Positions 1 through 9,016 of a stretch of 64,000 nt of DNA are shown here, piece after piece. Every line of letters begins with the position of its first letter. Within the stretch, counting starts at the first letter, position 1. The translations under genes and the position numbers were made by a program. The stretch comes from Bin5 sp965200685 (GTDB taxonomy: Bacteria > Chloroflexota > Anaerolineae > Caldilineales > Caldilineaceae): contig OZ241379.1 of assembly GCA_965200685.1 (NCBI GenBank), forward strand, positions 4,297,641 through 4,361,640. The letters are read 5' to 3'. The notes beneath the pieces were generated by a model that was not told the origin of the DNA, did not search any database, and worked only from the letters and a program-made list of their open reading frames with translations.

Positions 1-5
1 ATCTC

Positions 6-227
6 ATGCCCCGCTTCTACCGCAACAGCCGTGCGCTGACACGCATCTTCTTTCTACTGGTCATCGCGGCCGGACTTTTCGGCTGGCAGTACGGTCGTAG
101 CCACTGGCAGCCAGACATCTCCACCTTTGAATTGCTTTCCCTCAGCGATGATACCGATTGGATCGATATCATCACCGGCCTGCTGGAAGACACCATCCAG
201 GTTTTTCAGGACATTACCGGCAGTTAA
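6..227 (+). CDS. small single-pass membrane protein, possibly 5'-truncated
   Basis: A 73-residue reading frame with a short basic N-terminus (several Arg in the first 13 residues), a hydrophobic stretch at about residues 13-25 that would make one membrane segment or an uncleaved signal anchor, and an acidic tail rich in Asp. No family is recognised. Only five bases precede the ATG and they contain no stop in this frame, so the gene may begin outside the window. It converges on the next gene with about 30 bp between the stops. The product is probably a small membrane-anchored protein; nothing here shows a function. Confidence 0.5.
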   Translation: MPRFYRNSRALTRIFFLLVIAAGLFGWQYGRSHWQPDISTFELLSLSDDTDWIDIITGLLEDTIQVFQDITGS

Positions 228-256
228 GGCGCATCCTCAGTGACCTGTAGTTGCCA

Positions 257-1639
257 CTAGCGGTCGGGGTCATGGGGACAGAACCGCCCATCCTTTTCAT
301 TGAAATAACGACAGAGCACAATGTAGGCAGCGCGGAAGTGGAGCTGGTCCACCGGGCTTGGCTCCATAATTGCCCACCAATGCTGCTCCTCGTCCTGGGG
401 ATTGCCGTCGTTGAGCCAGTCTAGATTGGGCATTGTAATCAGGCTCATCAGGCCGATCCATGGACGCCAATTGTCTTCGGCCCACTGGTAGGCACGTTGC
501 AGGTAATCGGCCTGTACGAACTGGTCGAGGCCGGCATCCGCGCCGTGCCATTTGTAGCTAGGGTTTACAGGGTCGAATGTCCAGCCGAACTCCAGCAGGA
601 CGATCTTCTTATCGTCATCGCCATAGCTCTCCATAATGGCGCGGATGTCCTCCACATGGCGGAAGCTGAAGAACCGATAGCCACCATAGGATTGGTCCGT
701 CGCAGCTATAGCCGGATCTAATTCCGGCGGGGCCGCGAACCCCGCGCCGTGGACGCCCAAAGCGTCAAAGAAGCCGGCACTGTTGCCACCCATCGCTTGG
801 TACATCTGCTCGTAGAATTTGGCGTCCGGCATCGCCATGTCGCTGTCATCGCCGGTCGGGGCCATCCCAGCACTGATGATGATTGCATTGGGGTTGGCCC
901 GTTTGATGGCTGTGTACGCCTTGCCGAGAAATTCTACATATTCGGCAGGGTTGGGCCGTTTATTGCCCCATTCCCGACTCAGATTTGGCTCATTCCACAC
1001 CTGATAAGCCTGAATACAGCCGGTCGCCCCCGGCCGGCAGTTGTAACGGCTGGCCAAAGCGAAGACGAAATCGGCGAAATGATCACTATTGCTAGGAGGC
1101 ACACCGGGCCAAAAGTTCGTCTCCGGATCGCTGGACACCCGGGCCAGCAGCTTTAGATTGCTGCGATTCACCTGGCGTACCACCCGGTCGGCGAAGGTCC
1201 AGTCGAATTGGCTTTTCCCCGCGCCCTCTATCGTCTCCCAAGAGAAGGACTGCTTCACCCAATGGAAGCCGCCCTCACGGATGAGCTTCAAATCCCTATC
1301 GGCCACTTCTGGCCGCCACCAGAGGAACGCCTGTGTGCCAAAGTCCGGGCTTTCCATGGTGGCCGGGAGGAAGCCGCCTTCAGGCGTAGATGCGACAGGT
1401 TCCGGGGTGTCAGTGGCCGTGGCCACAGGCGAAACCGGCGTAGCCGTCGCTGCCGGCGGGACCGCTGTAGCCGTCGGCGTAGGTGGGATTGGCGTATCCG
1501 TCGGCACCACATATTCAACGGTTGGTTCCTCCACCGGGACCGCTGTTTCTGTCGCGCCCTCGCTGGATCCTCCACAGGCCGCCAAGGACAGCAAGCTCAG
1601 TACCAGGGCACAGATAGGCAAACTACGTCTCAAGGCCAT
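257..1639 (-). CDS. secreted lipoprotein, clan-A glycoside-hydrolase-like
   Basis: 460 residues. The start at 1639 is chosen because an AAAGGA ribosome site lies just upstream and the protein then opens with a signal peptide ending in a lipobox (LSLAAC, Cys at about 22). A Thr/Pro-rich linker (about residues 28-85) leads to a (beta/alpha)8 domain of the GH5/GH39 type. The likely acid/base is Glu217 in a WNEPN motif and the nucleophile Glu350 in an LEFGW motif. The substrate cannot be told from sequence; it probably acts on polysaccharide outside the cell while anchored to the membrane. It is a paralogue of the protein at 3445-5448, from which it is separated by a methyltransferase gene. Lacks the SH3b domains of that paralogue. 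Confidence 0.8.
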   Translation of the reverse strand: MALRRSLPICALVLSLLSLAACGGSSEGATETAVPVEEPTVEYVVPTDTPIPPTPTATAVPPAATATPVSPVATATDTPEPVASTPEGGFLPATMESPDFGTQAFLWWRPEVADRDLKLIREGGFHWVKQSFSWETIEGAGKSQFDWTFADRVVRQVNRSNLKLLARVSSDPETNFWPGVPPSNSDHFADFVFALASRYNCRPGATGCIQAYQVWNEPNLSREWGNKRPNPAEYVEFLGKAYTAIKRANPNAIIISAGMAPTGDDSDMAMPDAKFYEQMYQAMGGNSAGFFDALGVHGAGFAAPPELDPAIAATDQSYGGYRFFSFRHVEDIRAIMESYGDDDKKIVLLEFGWTFDPVNPSYKWHGADAGLDQFVQADYLQRAYQWAEDNWRPWIGLMSLITMPNLDWLNDGNPQDEEQHWWAIMEPSPVDQLHFRAAYIVLCRYFNEKDGRFCPHDPDR

Positions 1640-1704
1640 TGTCAATCCTTTAGAGATGGATATTGGAGTGGATTCATAATCATGGTCAGAAGCTCCGACT
1701 GAGT

Positions 1705-1733
1705 ATAATAAGAATCGCATAGCCTTGCCTTAA
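1705..1733 (-). promoter_or_regulatory. candidate sigma70 promoter for the lipoprotein gene
   Basis: On the minus strand TTAAGG and TATTAT are separated by 17 bases, with the -10 box about 65 bases upstream of the start at 1639. The -35 box is a weak match. It sits just beyond the methyltransferase stop codon. Confidence 0.3.
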
Positions 1734-1735
1734 GA

Positions 1736-3349
1736 TCAAATCATGCGGGGCTGTTCATTTTGCTTACGTAGGCGATTGGGGGCTTGCCGGAAGGTGGTTT
1801 GAGGCGCAAAGCGCGGATATTCCACCTCCGTGCCCGCGAGCAACTCCTCAATGGTGATAATCTGCACCCGGGGGAACGAGTGACCCAGGAAATGGCTCGG
1901 TTGGTAGAAGCCGGCCGCAGCCGCCTCCTTCCGCATGGGCCCTGTGGGCGGTTTCAAGGTGATGAACAGCCCGATGGCAGCCTTCTCGCGCGCTAGAACG
2001 CCCTTCAAGTCCCGAATCTGTGAGACGCTGACGTTCCCACTTTTGACCTGAACGATCACCCGCTTGGCCTTGCCACTGTTGTCATCAAAGAAGTTGATAT
2101 AGCCATCTATGCCCGCATCCGCGCCCTTACGCTTGTCCTGGGCCGGCCTGGCATCCACTAACCCCAAGGCCCACCATTCAAACTGATAGCGGTCGTGTTG
2201 TGCTAAGGAGTGGGCACTGTGTAGGTCTTTGGGGTCGCCGAGGACCTGATAGGGGCGTAGGTCTTGACCGAAAGAGTCATGCAGGCGATGGCGGATGAGA
2301 GTGATGGCGAGATGGGTCACATCAATGCCGATCCAGCTACGGTTGAGGCGTTCTGCGGCCGCGATTGCCGTGCCACAGCCGCAGAAGGGTTCGAGTACTA
2401 CATCGCCTTCATTACTGCTGGCATTGATGATGCGTTCCAGCAGGGCTTCGGGCTTCTGTGTAGGGTAGCCGAGGCGTTCTCGCGCTTGCGAATTGATTGC
2501 CCTGATATCATCCCAAAGTGCTTGAACTGCTCTGCCCTTCATTTCATCCAAGTAATTTTTGCGTCGAATGCCGCCTGTTCGTGTGAAATGTAATCTTCCC
2601 TCAGCGTCCAATCGTTGCATGGTTTCCAGCGGAACACGCCATAAAGCTGTTGTCCCTTTGTATTCGTACTCATACCCACTACCAGACAAACCTTTAAGGC
2701 TACCATCAGACCAAGCGCGTCCATCAGGGTCTTTGTAGCGAAAGCGAGCTTTGTATGCCTCATCATAAGGTTGATATGGGGGGTTCCATGTCCATTGGTC
2801 GCTTTTGGTGTAGAACAGGATGATGTCTATGTTCGCGCCATATCGTTTTGAATTACTGTGTGCAGACGTGCGCCGCCACACGATCTCATTCCGGAACTGC
2901 CTAGCACCAAATACAGCATCTAGCAGCAACTTCAGATAATGACTGGCGGTAGGGTCGCAGTGCAGATAGATGCTGCCTGTCGGCTTGAGTACCCGGTGTA
3001 GCTCACACATGCGCTGTGCCATCATGGTAAGGTAGGCCATCATGTCATTCTGGCCCAGGAAGGCGCGCATGGCCTCAAGCAACCGCCCTAGCCCCCGCGG
3101 CCCGTTCGCCACCACAGTACGAAAGGCATATTCGGATTCCAGGCCCCAATGCCATGTATCATCAAAGGCCGTAATCTGGGCAGCCGACTGTGCGCCACTC
3201 TCTTCCCGGAACAGCAGGTTGTAGGTGGCATTGGAATTGAAGGGTGGGTCCAGGTAGATCAGGTCGATGCTTTCAGCGGCGACATGTTCCTGCAAGATGT
3301 CTAGGTTGTCGCCAAAGTAGAGCTTGTTGTTCCATTCTTGGCTTGTCAT
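1736..3349 (-). CDS. DNA methyltransferase fused to an Mrr-like nuclease domain
   Basis: 537 residues. The N-terminal part is an N6-adenine/N4-cytosine methyltransferase of the beta order: motif IV (DPPF, residues 34-37) comes first and the SAM-binding motif I (EPFCGCGT, about 320-327) comes later, with the target-recognition region between. The C-terminal part (about residues 400-500) has an Mrr/PD-(D/E)XK-like signature: an Asp in a DAGIDG stretch followed by QVKSG near residue 434. This makes it a single-chain candidate restriction-modification enzyme, or a methylase with a DNA-binding Mrr domain. No separate endonuclease or specificity gene is adjacent. It lies between two paralogous secreted hydrolase genes, which suggests insertion as a mobile cassette. 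Methyltransferase call is firm; whether the nuclease half cuts is inference. Confidence 0.85.
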   Translation of the reverse strand: MTSQEWNNKLYFGDNLDILQEHVAAESIDLIYLDPPFNSNATYNLLFREESGAQSAAQITAFDDTWHWGLESEYAFRTVVANGPRGLGRLLEAMRAFLGQNDMMAYLTMMAQRMCELHRVLKPTGSIYLHCDPTASHYLKLLLDAVFGARQFRNEIVWRRTSAHSNSKRYGANIDIILFYTKSDQWTWNPPYQPYDEAYKARFRYKDPDGRAWSDGSLKGLSGSGYEYEYKGTTALWRVPLETMQRLDAEGRLHFTRTGGIRRKNYLDEMKGRAVQALWDDIRAINSQARERLGYPTQKPEALLERIINASSNEGDVVLEPFCGCGTAIAAAERLNRSWIGIDVTHLAITLIRHRLHDSFGQDLRPYQVLGDPKDLHSAHSLAQHDRYQFEWWALGLVDARPAQDKRKGADAGIDGYINFFDDNSGKAKRVIVQVKSGNVSVSQIRDLKGVLAREKAAIGLFITLKPPTGPMRKEAAAAGFYQPSHFLGHSFPRVQIITIEELLAGTEVEYPRFAPQTTFRQAPNRLRKQNEQPRMI

Positions 3350-3396
3350 ACGCTTGAACCCGGCCTGTTTCCAGCAAAAACCATTGTGTCTATCAT

Positions 3397-3440
3397 ACCG
3401 GTGCTCAGTGGCTAGAATTTACTGGCCACTGAGCACCGGT
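3397..3440. terminator. 16-bp-arm hairpin, likely terminator
   Basis: Perfect inverted repeat with 16-base arms (ACCGGTGCTCAGTGGC and its complement) around a 12-base centre. It begins four bases past the stop of the hydrolase gene at 3445 and lies upstream of the methyltransferase start at 3349. There is no T tract, so it may act as an mRNA-stabilising hairpin instead. It carries the CAGTGGC core seen in other intergenic palindromes of this window. Confidence 0.6.
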
Positions 3441-3444
3441 GTTC

Positions 3445-5448
3445 CTATTTCGGCATGTCCCGCAGGGCATAGAAGACCGGCAGCGGACTCCAGTCATTGC
3501 GGACAATCCCCCATTGGGCCTTCTCCGTGCCATCCGCCACTACCCGAAAGTTCAGATTCCACAGAAACGCGGGCCCTACCCAGCCCCAATTCCGCATCAT
3601 CTGATAAGCCTCGACCGTCCAGCGAGCCTGTTCATCATAGCTATTGTCATCCGCATACGCGTAGGCATCATGGAAGCGACCACCCGCCGCCCAGCCGAAC
3701 TCCGTCGGCCAGATGCGTTGACCGCCCGCACCGTAGCGTACTGCCAAGTTGCGATACCCCTCCATTGTGCTGCGGAAACTCCAAGAATGGTGTGGGTTGT
3801 CACAGGCACCATTGAAACTGTTGCCACTCTCCTGAATCGCAGCACAGGCTGTCTGCCAGGTGTGCGAGGGCGGCACATTGTAACCGCTCGGATGCGCGCC
3901 AAATCCATCCGCATAGTTCCGCAACCCCTGCTGTAACATGGCCTCAAAATAGCGGAAGTCATCCATGGCTATGGAGCCATTGTCCCCAGCCGGTGTCAGC
4001 GCACCGCTGATCACCAACATAGATGGGCAAGCACTCTTGATCGCACCGTAAGCCGGGCGCAACAGGGCCATATACTCGCTAGGATTGATGGGGCGGTTGC
4101 CCCATTCGTAGTGTAGATTCTGCTCGTTCCACACTTCAATAGCCTTCACCGCAGAACCGCAGAACTCTCTCGCCAGTCTTCCTAAGAAGTTGGCAAACAC
4201 CTGGGGATTGGCAGGAGGGCCGCCGACAGAGCCATCAAAGCCCGGCTCCCGCGCCCAGGCCGGGGCATTGACCACACTGAACAGCAGGTTGATGCCCCGG
4301 GCATTGGCTCTGTTGACAATCGGATGAATGTCGCCGAAGCCGTATTGACCCTGCTGGGACTCAAAGACCTTCCATTCGATCTGTTGTTTGACCCAGCCAA
4401 AGCCCAACTCTTGGGTTCTGTCCATCACCAGATCGATCATCTGATCGCCGGTATGGACCATATGGGCTTGGACACCATAGCCGAAACTGCCACCAGTGCT
4501 GGGGGCGGGGGCTGGAGGTGGAGCCGCGGTCGGGGGTGGGGCCGCTGTGGGAGTTGGAGCCACTGTCGGGGTGGGGGCCTGCGTAGGAGTTGGCGTCGGC
4601 GTCGGGCGCGGCGGGATCTCCTCCTCCGTAAGCTGTTGGATCCCATCAAGCGAGCCGACCAACTCTGTCAGCCCCTGGAAGAGCCAAACTGGTTGGTCCA
4701 AGGACTCCAACTCGACCTGATACCACTGATCCTGGGGCCCGATGCCGATGATCTTGGCCAATGAGCCCCGCTCTGTGACGGTTACGACCGGGTATTCTGT
4801 GCCCGGCCCCCGACGTACATTCATACGCAGCGGCTGGGTGACCGCGACAGGTCCCTGCGCGGCCATCCGGTCGAGAGGATCCTCTTCCTCCTCGGGCACC
4901 TCATCTTCAGATTGGCTGGCACTGTCGGCCTGCTCGGAAGCGTCTTGGTTCTCGCATGGAGTATGGCCCGTATCTGTCTCTGATGATGCCTCGGCAGGCC
5001 CTTCCGAGTCTAGGGCATCGTCAGCACTCCGGGTCGATTCAGCCTCCACTTCAGGCGTATCAAAGACGAGCAACACCTTCGGCACCCAGGCCGGCTCGTC
5101 AAGGTCATCAATCTGCACCTGTACCCACATGCCGTCCTCATTTTCTGCCAGCACCAGCATCTCTGTGCGGGCTGGCACAATGTCTACAACAGGGGAGAGA
5201 ACAGCAGGCTCGGCATGTACATGCATCCACAAATGCACTGTGTGGGCACTCCTGTGATCTGTAACTGCTGTGGCCTCTGGTGTTGCACTGGCCCCTGGCT
5301 GCTGACCAGTGGCCAGCGGTGTTAGGCTGCTACTGTCTGGGTCGTTGTCATCCGATTGGGCCGCTAAAGGGGCTGCGACCAAAGCAATAGCCAACATGAT
5401 CAGCAGAAGCGGAACGACTCGGCTCAATGACAAATTGGAAAAATTCAT
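3445..5448 (-). CDS. secreted SH3b-domain glycoside-hydrolase-like protein
   Basis: 667 residues from the ATG at 5448, which follows a GAGGAG ribosome site by about five bases. The order is: signal peptide (about 1-31), a first SH3b domain (about 70-130), an acidic Ser/Glu-rich spacer, a second SH3b domain (about 190-255), a Pro/Thr/Ala linker, and a (beta/alpha)8 hydrolase-like domain (about 310-667). The likely acid/base is Glu442 in a WNEQN motif and the nucleophile Glu583 in a TEFGW motif. SH3b domains usually bind cell wall or glycan, so the enzyme is probably extracellular and surface-attached. It resembles the lipoprotein at 257-1639 across the catalytic domain. The exact GH family and substrate are not known. 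Confidence 0.8.
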   Translation of the reverse strand: MNFSNLSLSRVVPLLLIMLAIALVAAPLAAQSDDNDPDSSSLTPLATGQQPGASATPEATAVTDHRSAHTVHLWMHVHAEPAVLSPVVDIVPARTEMLVLAENEDGMWVQVQIDDLDEPAWVPKVLLVFDTPEVEAESTRSADDALDSEGPAEASSETDTGHTPCENQDASEQADSASQSEDEVPEEEEDPLDRMAAQGPVAVTQPLRMNVRRGPGTEYPVVTVTERGSLAKIIGIGPQDQWYQVELESLDQPVWLFQGLTELVGSLDGIQQLTEEEIPPRPTPTPTPTQAPTPTVAPTPTAAPPPTAAPPPAPAPSTGGSFGYGVQAHMVHTGDQMIDLVMDRTQELGFGWVKQQIEWKVFESQQGQYGFGDIHPIVNRANARGINLLFSVVNAPAWAREPGFDGSVGGPPANPQVFANFLGRLAREFCGSAVKAIEVWNEQNLHYEWGNRPINPSEYMALLRPAYGAIKSACPSMLVISGALTPAGDNGSIAMDDFRYFEAMLQQGLRNYADGFGAHPSGYNVPPSHTWQTACAAIQESGNSFNGACDNPHHSWSFRSTMEGYRNLAVRYGAGGQRIWPTEFGWAAGGRFHDAYAYADDNSYDEQARWTVEAYQMMRNWGWVGPAFLWNLNFRVVADGTEKAQWGIVRNDWSPLPVFYALRDMPK

Positions 5449-5499
5449 GAATAGCTCCTCGGAAAATTGCAAGGTGTGTCGGTGCTACAGCAATGGTAG

Positions 5500-5545
5500 C
5501 CAGTAACTGCAGCTTACTGGTCATTGACAACTAGCTACTGCAGTT
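5500..5545. repeat. nested intergenic palindromes upstream of the hydrolase gene
   Basis: CCAGTAA and TTACTGG (7-base arms, 5500-5520) overlap a second pair, AACTGCAG and CTGCAGTT (about 5505-5545). The motifs resemble the other CAGTGGCC/CCAGTAACTGCAG palindromes in intergenic spaces of the window. They lie between moaB (upstream on this strand) and the hydrolase gene, so they could end moaB transcripts or shape the leader. Confidence 0.45.
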
Positions 5546-5554
5546 CGACGTAAT

Positions 5555-6127
5555 TCAGCGGGTGATCTCCCAGGCCAGATGCTGGATTTCTGGCAGGATC
5601 AGCTTTTCCATGGCCAATTTAACCGCGTTGGTCGAGCCAGGTATGCTGATCACCGCGCAGCCTCGGTATGTGCCGGCCGTGGCTCGGCTGAGCATGGCTG
5701 CCGCGCCCACTTCTTCATAGCTGAGCATGCGGAAAATCTCACCGAAGCCGGGCAATTCCTTTTCCAGAGACCGGGACAATACATCATAGGTGCGGTCCCG
5801 CCGGCTTACACCAGTACCGCCATTGAAGACGATGACCTGCACGCTGCCATGGCTAAAGTCCTCCAAGGCCGCAGCGACCCGCTGTGGTTCGTCGGGTACA
5901 ATGCGGTAGTGGATCACCTGATGGCCGGCGGCTTCTGCCATCTGGCGAATGGTCTGGCCGCTGCGGTCGGTCTCTGCCGTGCGGCTATCGGAAACAGTCA
6001 CAACGGCAAAGGCGATGCTGCCCTTTTCTGCCTGGGCCTGCCGTCGATGTTCCTCTGTACTTTTTTCATTCTTCCCTATTTTACCTTTTGTTTTGAACTC
6101 TTCGACCTGTTGCGGGCTGAGTGGCAT
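5555..6127 (-). CDS. moaB: molybdenum cofactor biosynthesis protein MoaB
   Basis: 190 residues of the MoaB/MogA fold, which binds molybdopterin and in the MogA branch adenylylates it. The family marks are all present: VTVSDSR near residue 44, an NGGTG loop (about 103-107) that forms the pterin-binding pocket, and a closing GSTNAVKLAMEKLI stretch. The first 35 residues are a charged, Lys/Glu-rich extension that is absent from the shortest family members. No other cofactor genes are nearby, so it stands alone here. It is divergent from the sugar transport operon that starts 447 bases away. MoaB rather than MogA is inferred from the stand-alone, single-domain form. Confidence 0.88.
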   Translation of the reverse strand: MPLSPQQVEEFKTKGKIGKNEKSTEEHRRQAQAEKGSIAFAVVTVSDSRTAETDRSGQTIRQMAEAAGHQVIHYRIVPDEPQRVAAALEDFSHGSVQVIVFNGGTGVSRRDRTYDVLSRSLEKELPGFGEIFRMLSYEEVGAAAMLSRATAGTYRGCAVISIPGSTNAVKLAMEKLILPEIQHLAWEITR

Positions 6128-6281
6128 TGGCCATGTCTCCTATGTAGGTTGGATTGTAAATACTCTGTATTTTCCCATAGTTAGGCGCAAGATGTCAACG
6201 AGTTCGATTGCCCGGCGGTTGTGCCGTTGATGGTCCTGATGTTCTGCTGGGCATGGTGTCGCTATAGCGGTGACATATAAT

Positions 6282-6310
6282 TTGGCAGAGGAGTGGCTGT
6301 CTGTTATAAT
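6282..6310 (+). promoter_or_regulatory. sigma70-type promoter of the sugar ABC operon
   Basis: TTGGCA at 6282-6287 and a perfect TATAAT at 6305-6310 with a 17-base spacer. It would drive the transport operon beginning at 6575 and leave a leader of about 260 bases that contains the dyad at 6496-6527. Confidence 0.6.
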
Positions 6311-6495
6311 CATTTACACATTCTAAAAACATTCAGCAATCTAGCTGCTATCCTCGGCTTGTTCTGCCAGTCAGACCATGTATCAATTCACAGATTGTCC
6401 CTGCTGTTCGGTATAGCGTAGAGAATGGTGCTGCCCCATACAATGTGGTGCAGTACCCAATATGAAAGCACTACCCCATGTTATAATGCGGCTTC

Positions 6496-6527
6496 CCGTG
6501 TTCATTCGCTCCACGAAGTGAACACGG
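6496..6527. promoter_or_regulatory. operator-like dyad upstream of the sugar operon
   Basis: Perfect nine-base arms, CCGTGTTCA and TGAACACGG, separated by 14 bases that can themselves pair (TTCG with CGAA). It follows a TATAAT box at 6482-6487 and lies 48 bases before the binding-protein start. It could be a repressor operator or an RNA hairpin in the leader. No regulator gene is adjacent. Confidence 0.45.
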
Positions 6528-6574
6528 TTTCATCCTTCAGTTCAACCCATCACATTCCCGGGAGGGAAAACCGA

Positions 6575-7945
6575 ATGCAATCAACAGGAATGAGTCGAAG
6601 AAATTTCTTACAATTGGCCGCGGGCGGCACAGCAGTCGCGGCATTGGCCGCGTGCGCGCCACCGCCTGCACCGGTCAGCAGTACAGGTGCAGCCGCCGAG
6701 CCAATTACTCTCAACTTCTTCAATCGGGGCGGTCAGTTCATTGAGAACGTCATGGACCAGCAGATGGCTCTGTATCAGGAGTCCAATCCCAATGTTGAGT
6801 TTGAGATTAACGCGGTAGCCGGTGCTTCTCACCAAGAAGCCCTGCTGATCATGATTTCTGCTGGTACCGGGCCGGACATGTGGTTTGATGCCAACCGCAC
6901 CACTGGCCCCCTTACACGTAGAGGTGTGACCACCAATCTTGAGCCGTACTTTGAGGCGGACCCCGATTTTAACGAAGATGACTATGTCGATAATGTCTGG
7001 ATCGCCCAGACCTACGATGGGGCCCGCTGGGGCATTCCCTGGGATAGCGGCGCGATGCTGATGGCCTTCAATATAGACCTGTTTGATGAGGTCGGCGTTC
7101 CCTATCCGGGCTCGAATGAATGGATGACTTGGGACGAGCTTATCGAACTGGCCAAGGTTCTTACCTTTGATCTAGACGACAATTCGGCCAACGATTCCGC
7201 TTTCGATCCGGCACGGGTGCGTCAGTACGGGCTACGGGCTGGCAAGGGCCATGGCCGCCCAACCTATATCTGGGCCAACGATGGGGAAGTGATTGCTGGC
7301 GACGGTTCCATGCCCATGGATTCGGATGAGTTCATTGAGGCGATGAACTGGCTGGCGGATCTGGGTTTGAAGCACTATGTCAGCCCATCACCGGCCTACG
7401 AAGCCGCTGGCGAGATCAGCCTGCAGGCCGGCACCGTGGCCATCCAGCACATTGGCGTTTGGTCATTGGGGCGTATCAACCAAGCTGGTGTCAACTGGGG
7501 CACATTCCCAGTGCCTTATAGCAAGACCAAGACCTCCTATGGCCACTACTCGCCTCTATGCGTCTTCTCTAGGACAGATTATCCCCAGGAATCCTACGAT
7601 TTCATCTCCTGGGCCTGTCTGAGCAGAGATGGGCAGCAGATCCTTGTGGATTTGGGTATGCAGCAGCCAACCCGCAAAGATCTGCGGGAACAGTTCCTCA
7701 ACAATGCCACTCCACCGGCCAAGGAGTACCGCCAAGCATTCTACGACGCGTTCGAGGATCAGGCCACGTTCCGCTGGCCCGGCGACACAATCGGCTCCTA
7801 TTACGGTGGCTGGTATCAGACTATGCTGGACTTCTGGGGACCGTATCTGGATCAGCTTTGGATCGGCGATGTGCGCTGGGAAGATGTTGCCACAGAGGTG
7901 CGCCAGGGCTCTGAGCATATCCTGCAGACCGGTGAAATCTCCTAA
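6575..7945 (+). CDS. sugar ABC transporter substrate-binding lipoprotein
   Basis: 456 residues of the family 1 extracellular solute-binding proteins (MalE/UgpB type). The start at 6575 follows GGAGGG by eight bases and gives a twin-arginine-like signal (SRRNFLQLA) ending in a lipobox (LAAC, Cys at about 27). It should be exported folded and lipid-anchored, and deliver a carbohydrate to the two permeases that follow. The gene opens an operon with two permeases and four sugar-metabolism genes. No ATPase gene is present; such transporters commonly share an MsmK/UgpC-type ATPase encoded elsewhere. A hairpin separates it from the first permease. Substrate probably a rare sugar or sugar derivative, inferred from the downstream isomerases. 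Confidence 0.88.
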   Translation: MQSTGMSRRNFLQLAAGGTAVAALAACAPPPAPVSSTGAAAEPITLNFFNRGGQFIENVMDQQMALYQESNPNVEFEINAVAGASHQEALLIMISAGTGPDMWFDANRTTGPLTRRGVTTNLEPYFEADPDFNEDDYVDNVWIAQTYDGARWGIPWDSGAMLMAFNIDLFDEVGVPYPGSNEWMTWDELIELAKVLTFDLDDNSANDSAFDPARVRQYGLRAGKGHGRPTYIWANDGEVIAGDGSMPMDSDEFIEAMNWLADLGLKHYVSPSPAYEAAGEISLQAGTVAIQHIGVWSLGRINQAGVNWGTFPVPYSKTKTSYGHYSPLCVFSRTDYPQESYDFISWACLSRDGQQILVDLGMQQPTRKDLREQFLNNATPPAKEYRQAFYDAFEDQATFRWPGDTIGSYYGGWYQTMLDFWGPYLDQLWIGDVRWEDVATEVRQGSEHILQTGEIS

Positions 7946-7956
7946 CGAACGTAACA

Positions 7957-8014
7957 CCAGTGGCCTGCTGATGAGGAGCAAGAACCCCGCTCACTTCTCG
8001 TTACTGGCCACTGG
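7957..8014. repeat. intercistronic hairpin between binding protein and permease
   Basis: CCAGTGGCC and GGCCACTGG form perfect nine-base arms with a 40-base loop, 11 bases past the binding-protein stop. Such hairpins often protect the upstream message so that more binding protein than permease is made. A palindrome with a related core sits at the same place in the second sugar operon (61798-61822). Confidence 0.6.
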
Positions 8015-8041
8015 GCAGACTCGGCAGAGAATGTATTGAAA

Positions 8042-9016
8042 ATGCAGTCTCCAACTTTTGAATCCACGCCTGCCGCGCCGCCTGAACGGGGGCTACGCTT
8101 TTTCCAACGTCTCAGCTTTGAAGAGACGTTCTTTGGCTGGCTCTTTATTGTGCCGGCCGTGTTGGGGCTGCTGTTTTTCCGCCTCGGCCCGGTGTTCGCC
8201 AGCTTCTATCTGAGCTTTACCAAATACGAAATCATCAGCGCGCCCAAATGGATCGGATTCGCCAACTACACCAAACTCATCACAGATGACCTGTGGCTGC
8301 GTTCCATTGAAGTAACGCTCCGGTATGTGATTCTTTTTGTCCCCTTATCCCTCACATTTGCCTATGCTGTCGCCCTGCTGATGAGCCGGGATGTGCGGGG
8401 GATCACAACCTATCGGACCATCTGGTATCTGCCTTCGGTGGTGCCGGTGGTGGCCAGTGCAGCCATCTGGCGTTGGGGCTTAAACCCTGAGTTTGGTCCG
8501 ATCAACTATCCTTTGAAATTACTGGGCCTGCCCGCGCCGCGCTGGCTGACCGATCCAGATTGGATCGTGCCCTCCATTGTCTTTATCGGCCTGTGGGGGC
8601 TGGGCAATTCTGTGCTCATCTTTCTGGCTTCCATTACCAGTGTACCCCGTACCTTCTATGAGGCTGCCGAGGTAGATGGGGCCAATGTCTGGGCCAAGTT
8701 CCGCCATGTGACCCTGCCCTTGACCTCTTCAATTATTTTCTACCAGTTGATTGTCGCGGTCATCAATAGCTTTCAGGTCTTTGGCGTGGCGTATGTCCTG
8801 TTCGTATCCAACCCATCGGCCTCCTCGGCCGGGCCGGCCAACGCAGCCCTCTTCTATGTGCTGTATATGTTCCGCAATGCCTTCGGATATTTCCGCAATG
8901 GCTACGCCTCAGCAATGGCCTGGATTCTCTTCCTCGTGGTGATGCTGTTGACGATCCTCCTGTTCTACAGCCAGCGGCGTTGGGTCTATTATGAAACCGA
9001 AGGGGGCGGCTCATGA
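8042..9016 (+). CDS. sugar ABC transporter permease, MalF/UgpA type
   Basis: 324 residues, six predicted membrane helices. It has the permease loop with the EAA-type signature (YEAAEVDGANVWAKFRHVTLP) that docks the ATPase, near residue 210. The ATG at 8042 is taken as start; a TTG two codons earlier with a nearby GAGA is an alternative. It ends in a four-base ATGA overlap with the second permease, so the two are translationally coupled. It partners with that permease to form the membrane channel for the sugar bound by the product of 6575-7945. Confidence 0.9.
   Translation: MQSPTFESTPAAPPERGLRFFQRLSFEETFFGWLFIVPAVLGLLFFRLGPVFASFYLSFTKYEIISAPKWIGFANYTKLITDDLWLRSIEVTLRYVILFVPLSLTFAYAVALLMSRDVRGITTYRTIWYLPSVVPVVASAAIWRWGLNPEFGPINYPLKLLGLPAPRWLTDPDWIVPSIVFIGLWGLGNSVLIFLASITSVPRTFYEAAEVDGANVWAKFRHVTLPLTSSIIFYQLIVAVINSFQVFGVAYVLFVSNPSASSAGPANAALFYVLYMFRNAFGYFRNGYASAMAWILFLVVMLLTILLFYSQRRWVYYETEGGGS

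Larger units (their letters stand above)
6128..6574. promoter_or_regulatory. divergent regulatory region between moaB and the sugar operon
   Basis: 447 bases without a convincing gene. It holds a strong promoter-like pair (6282-6310), further TATAAT boxes at 6276-6281 and 6482-6487, and a nine-base-arm dyad (6496-6527). An in-frame ATG upstream of the binding-protein start is not supported by a ribosome site or by the protein sequence. Confidence 0.5.

Noticed and set aside
4324..4764. Gly/Val-rich plus-strand reading frames across the hydrolase linkers (also 1089-1679)
   Set aside because: They are antisense readings of Pro/Thr-rich linkers in the minus-strand hydrolases and have no start context.
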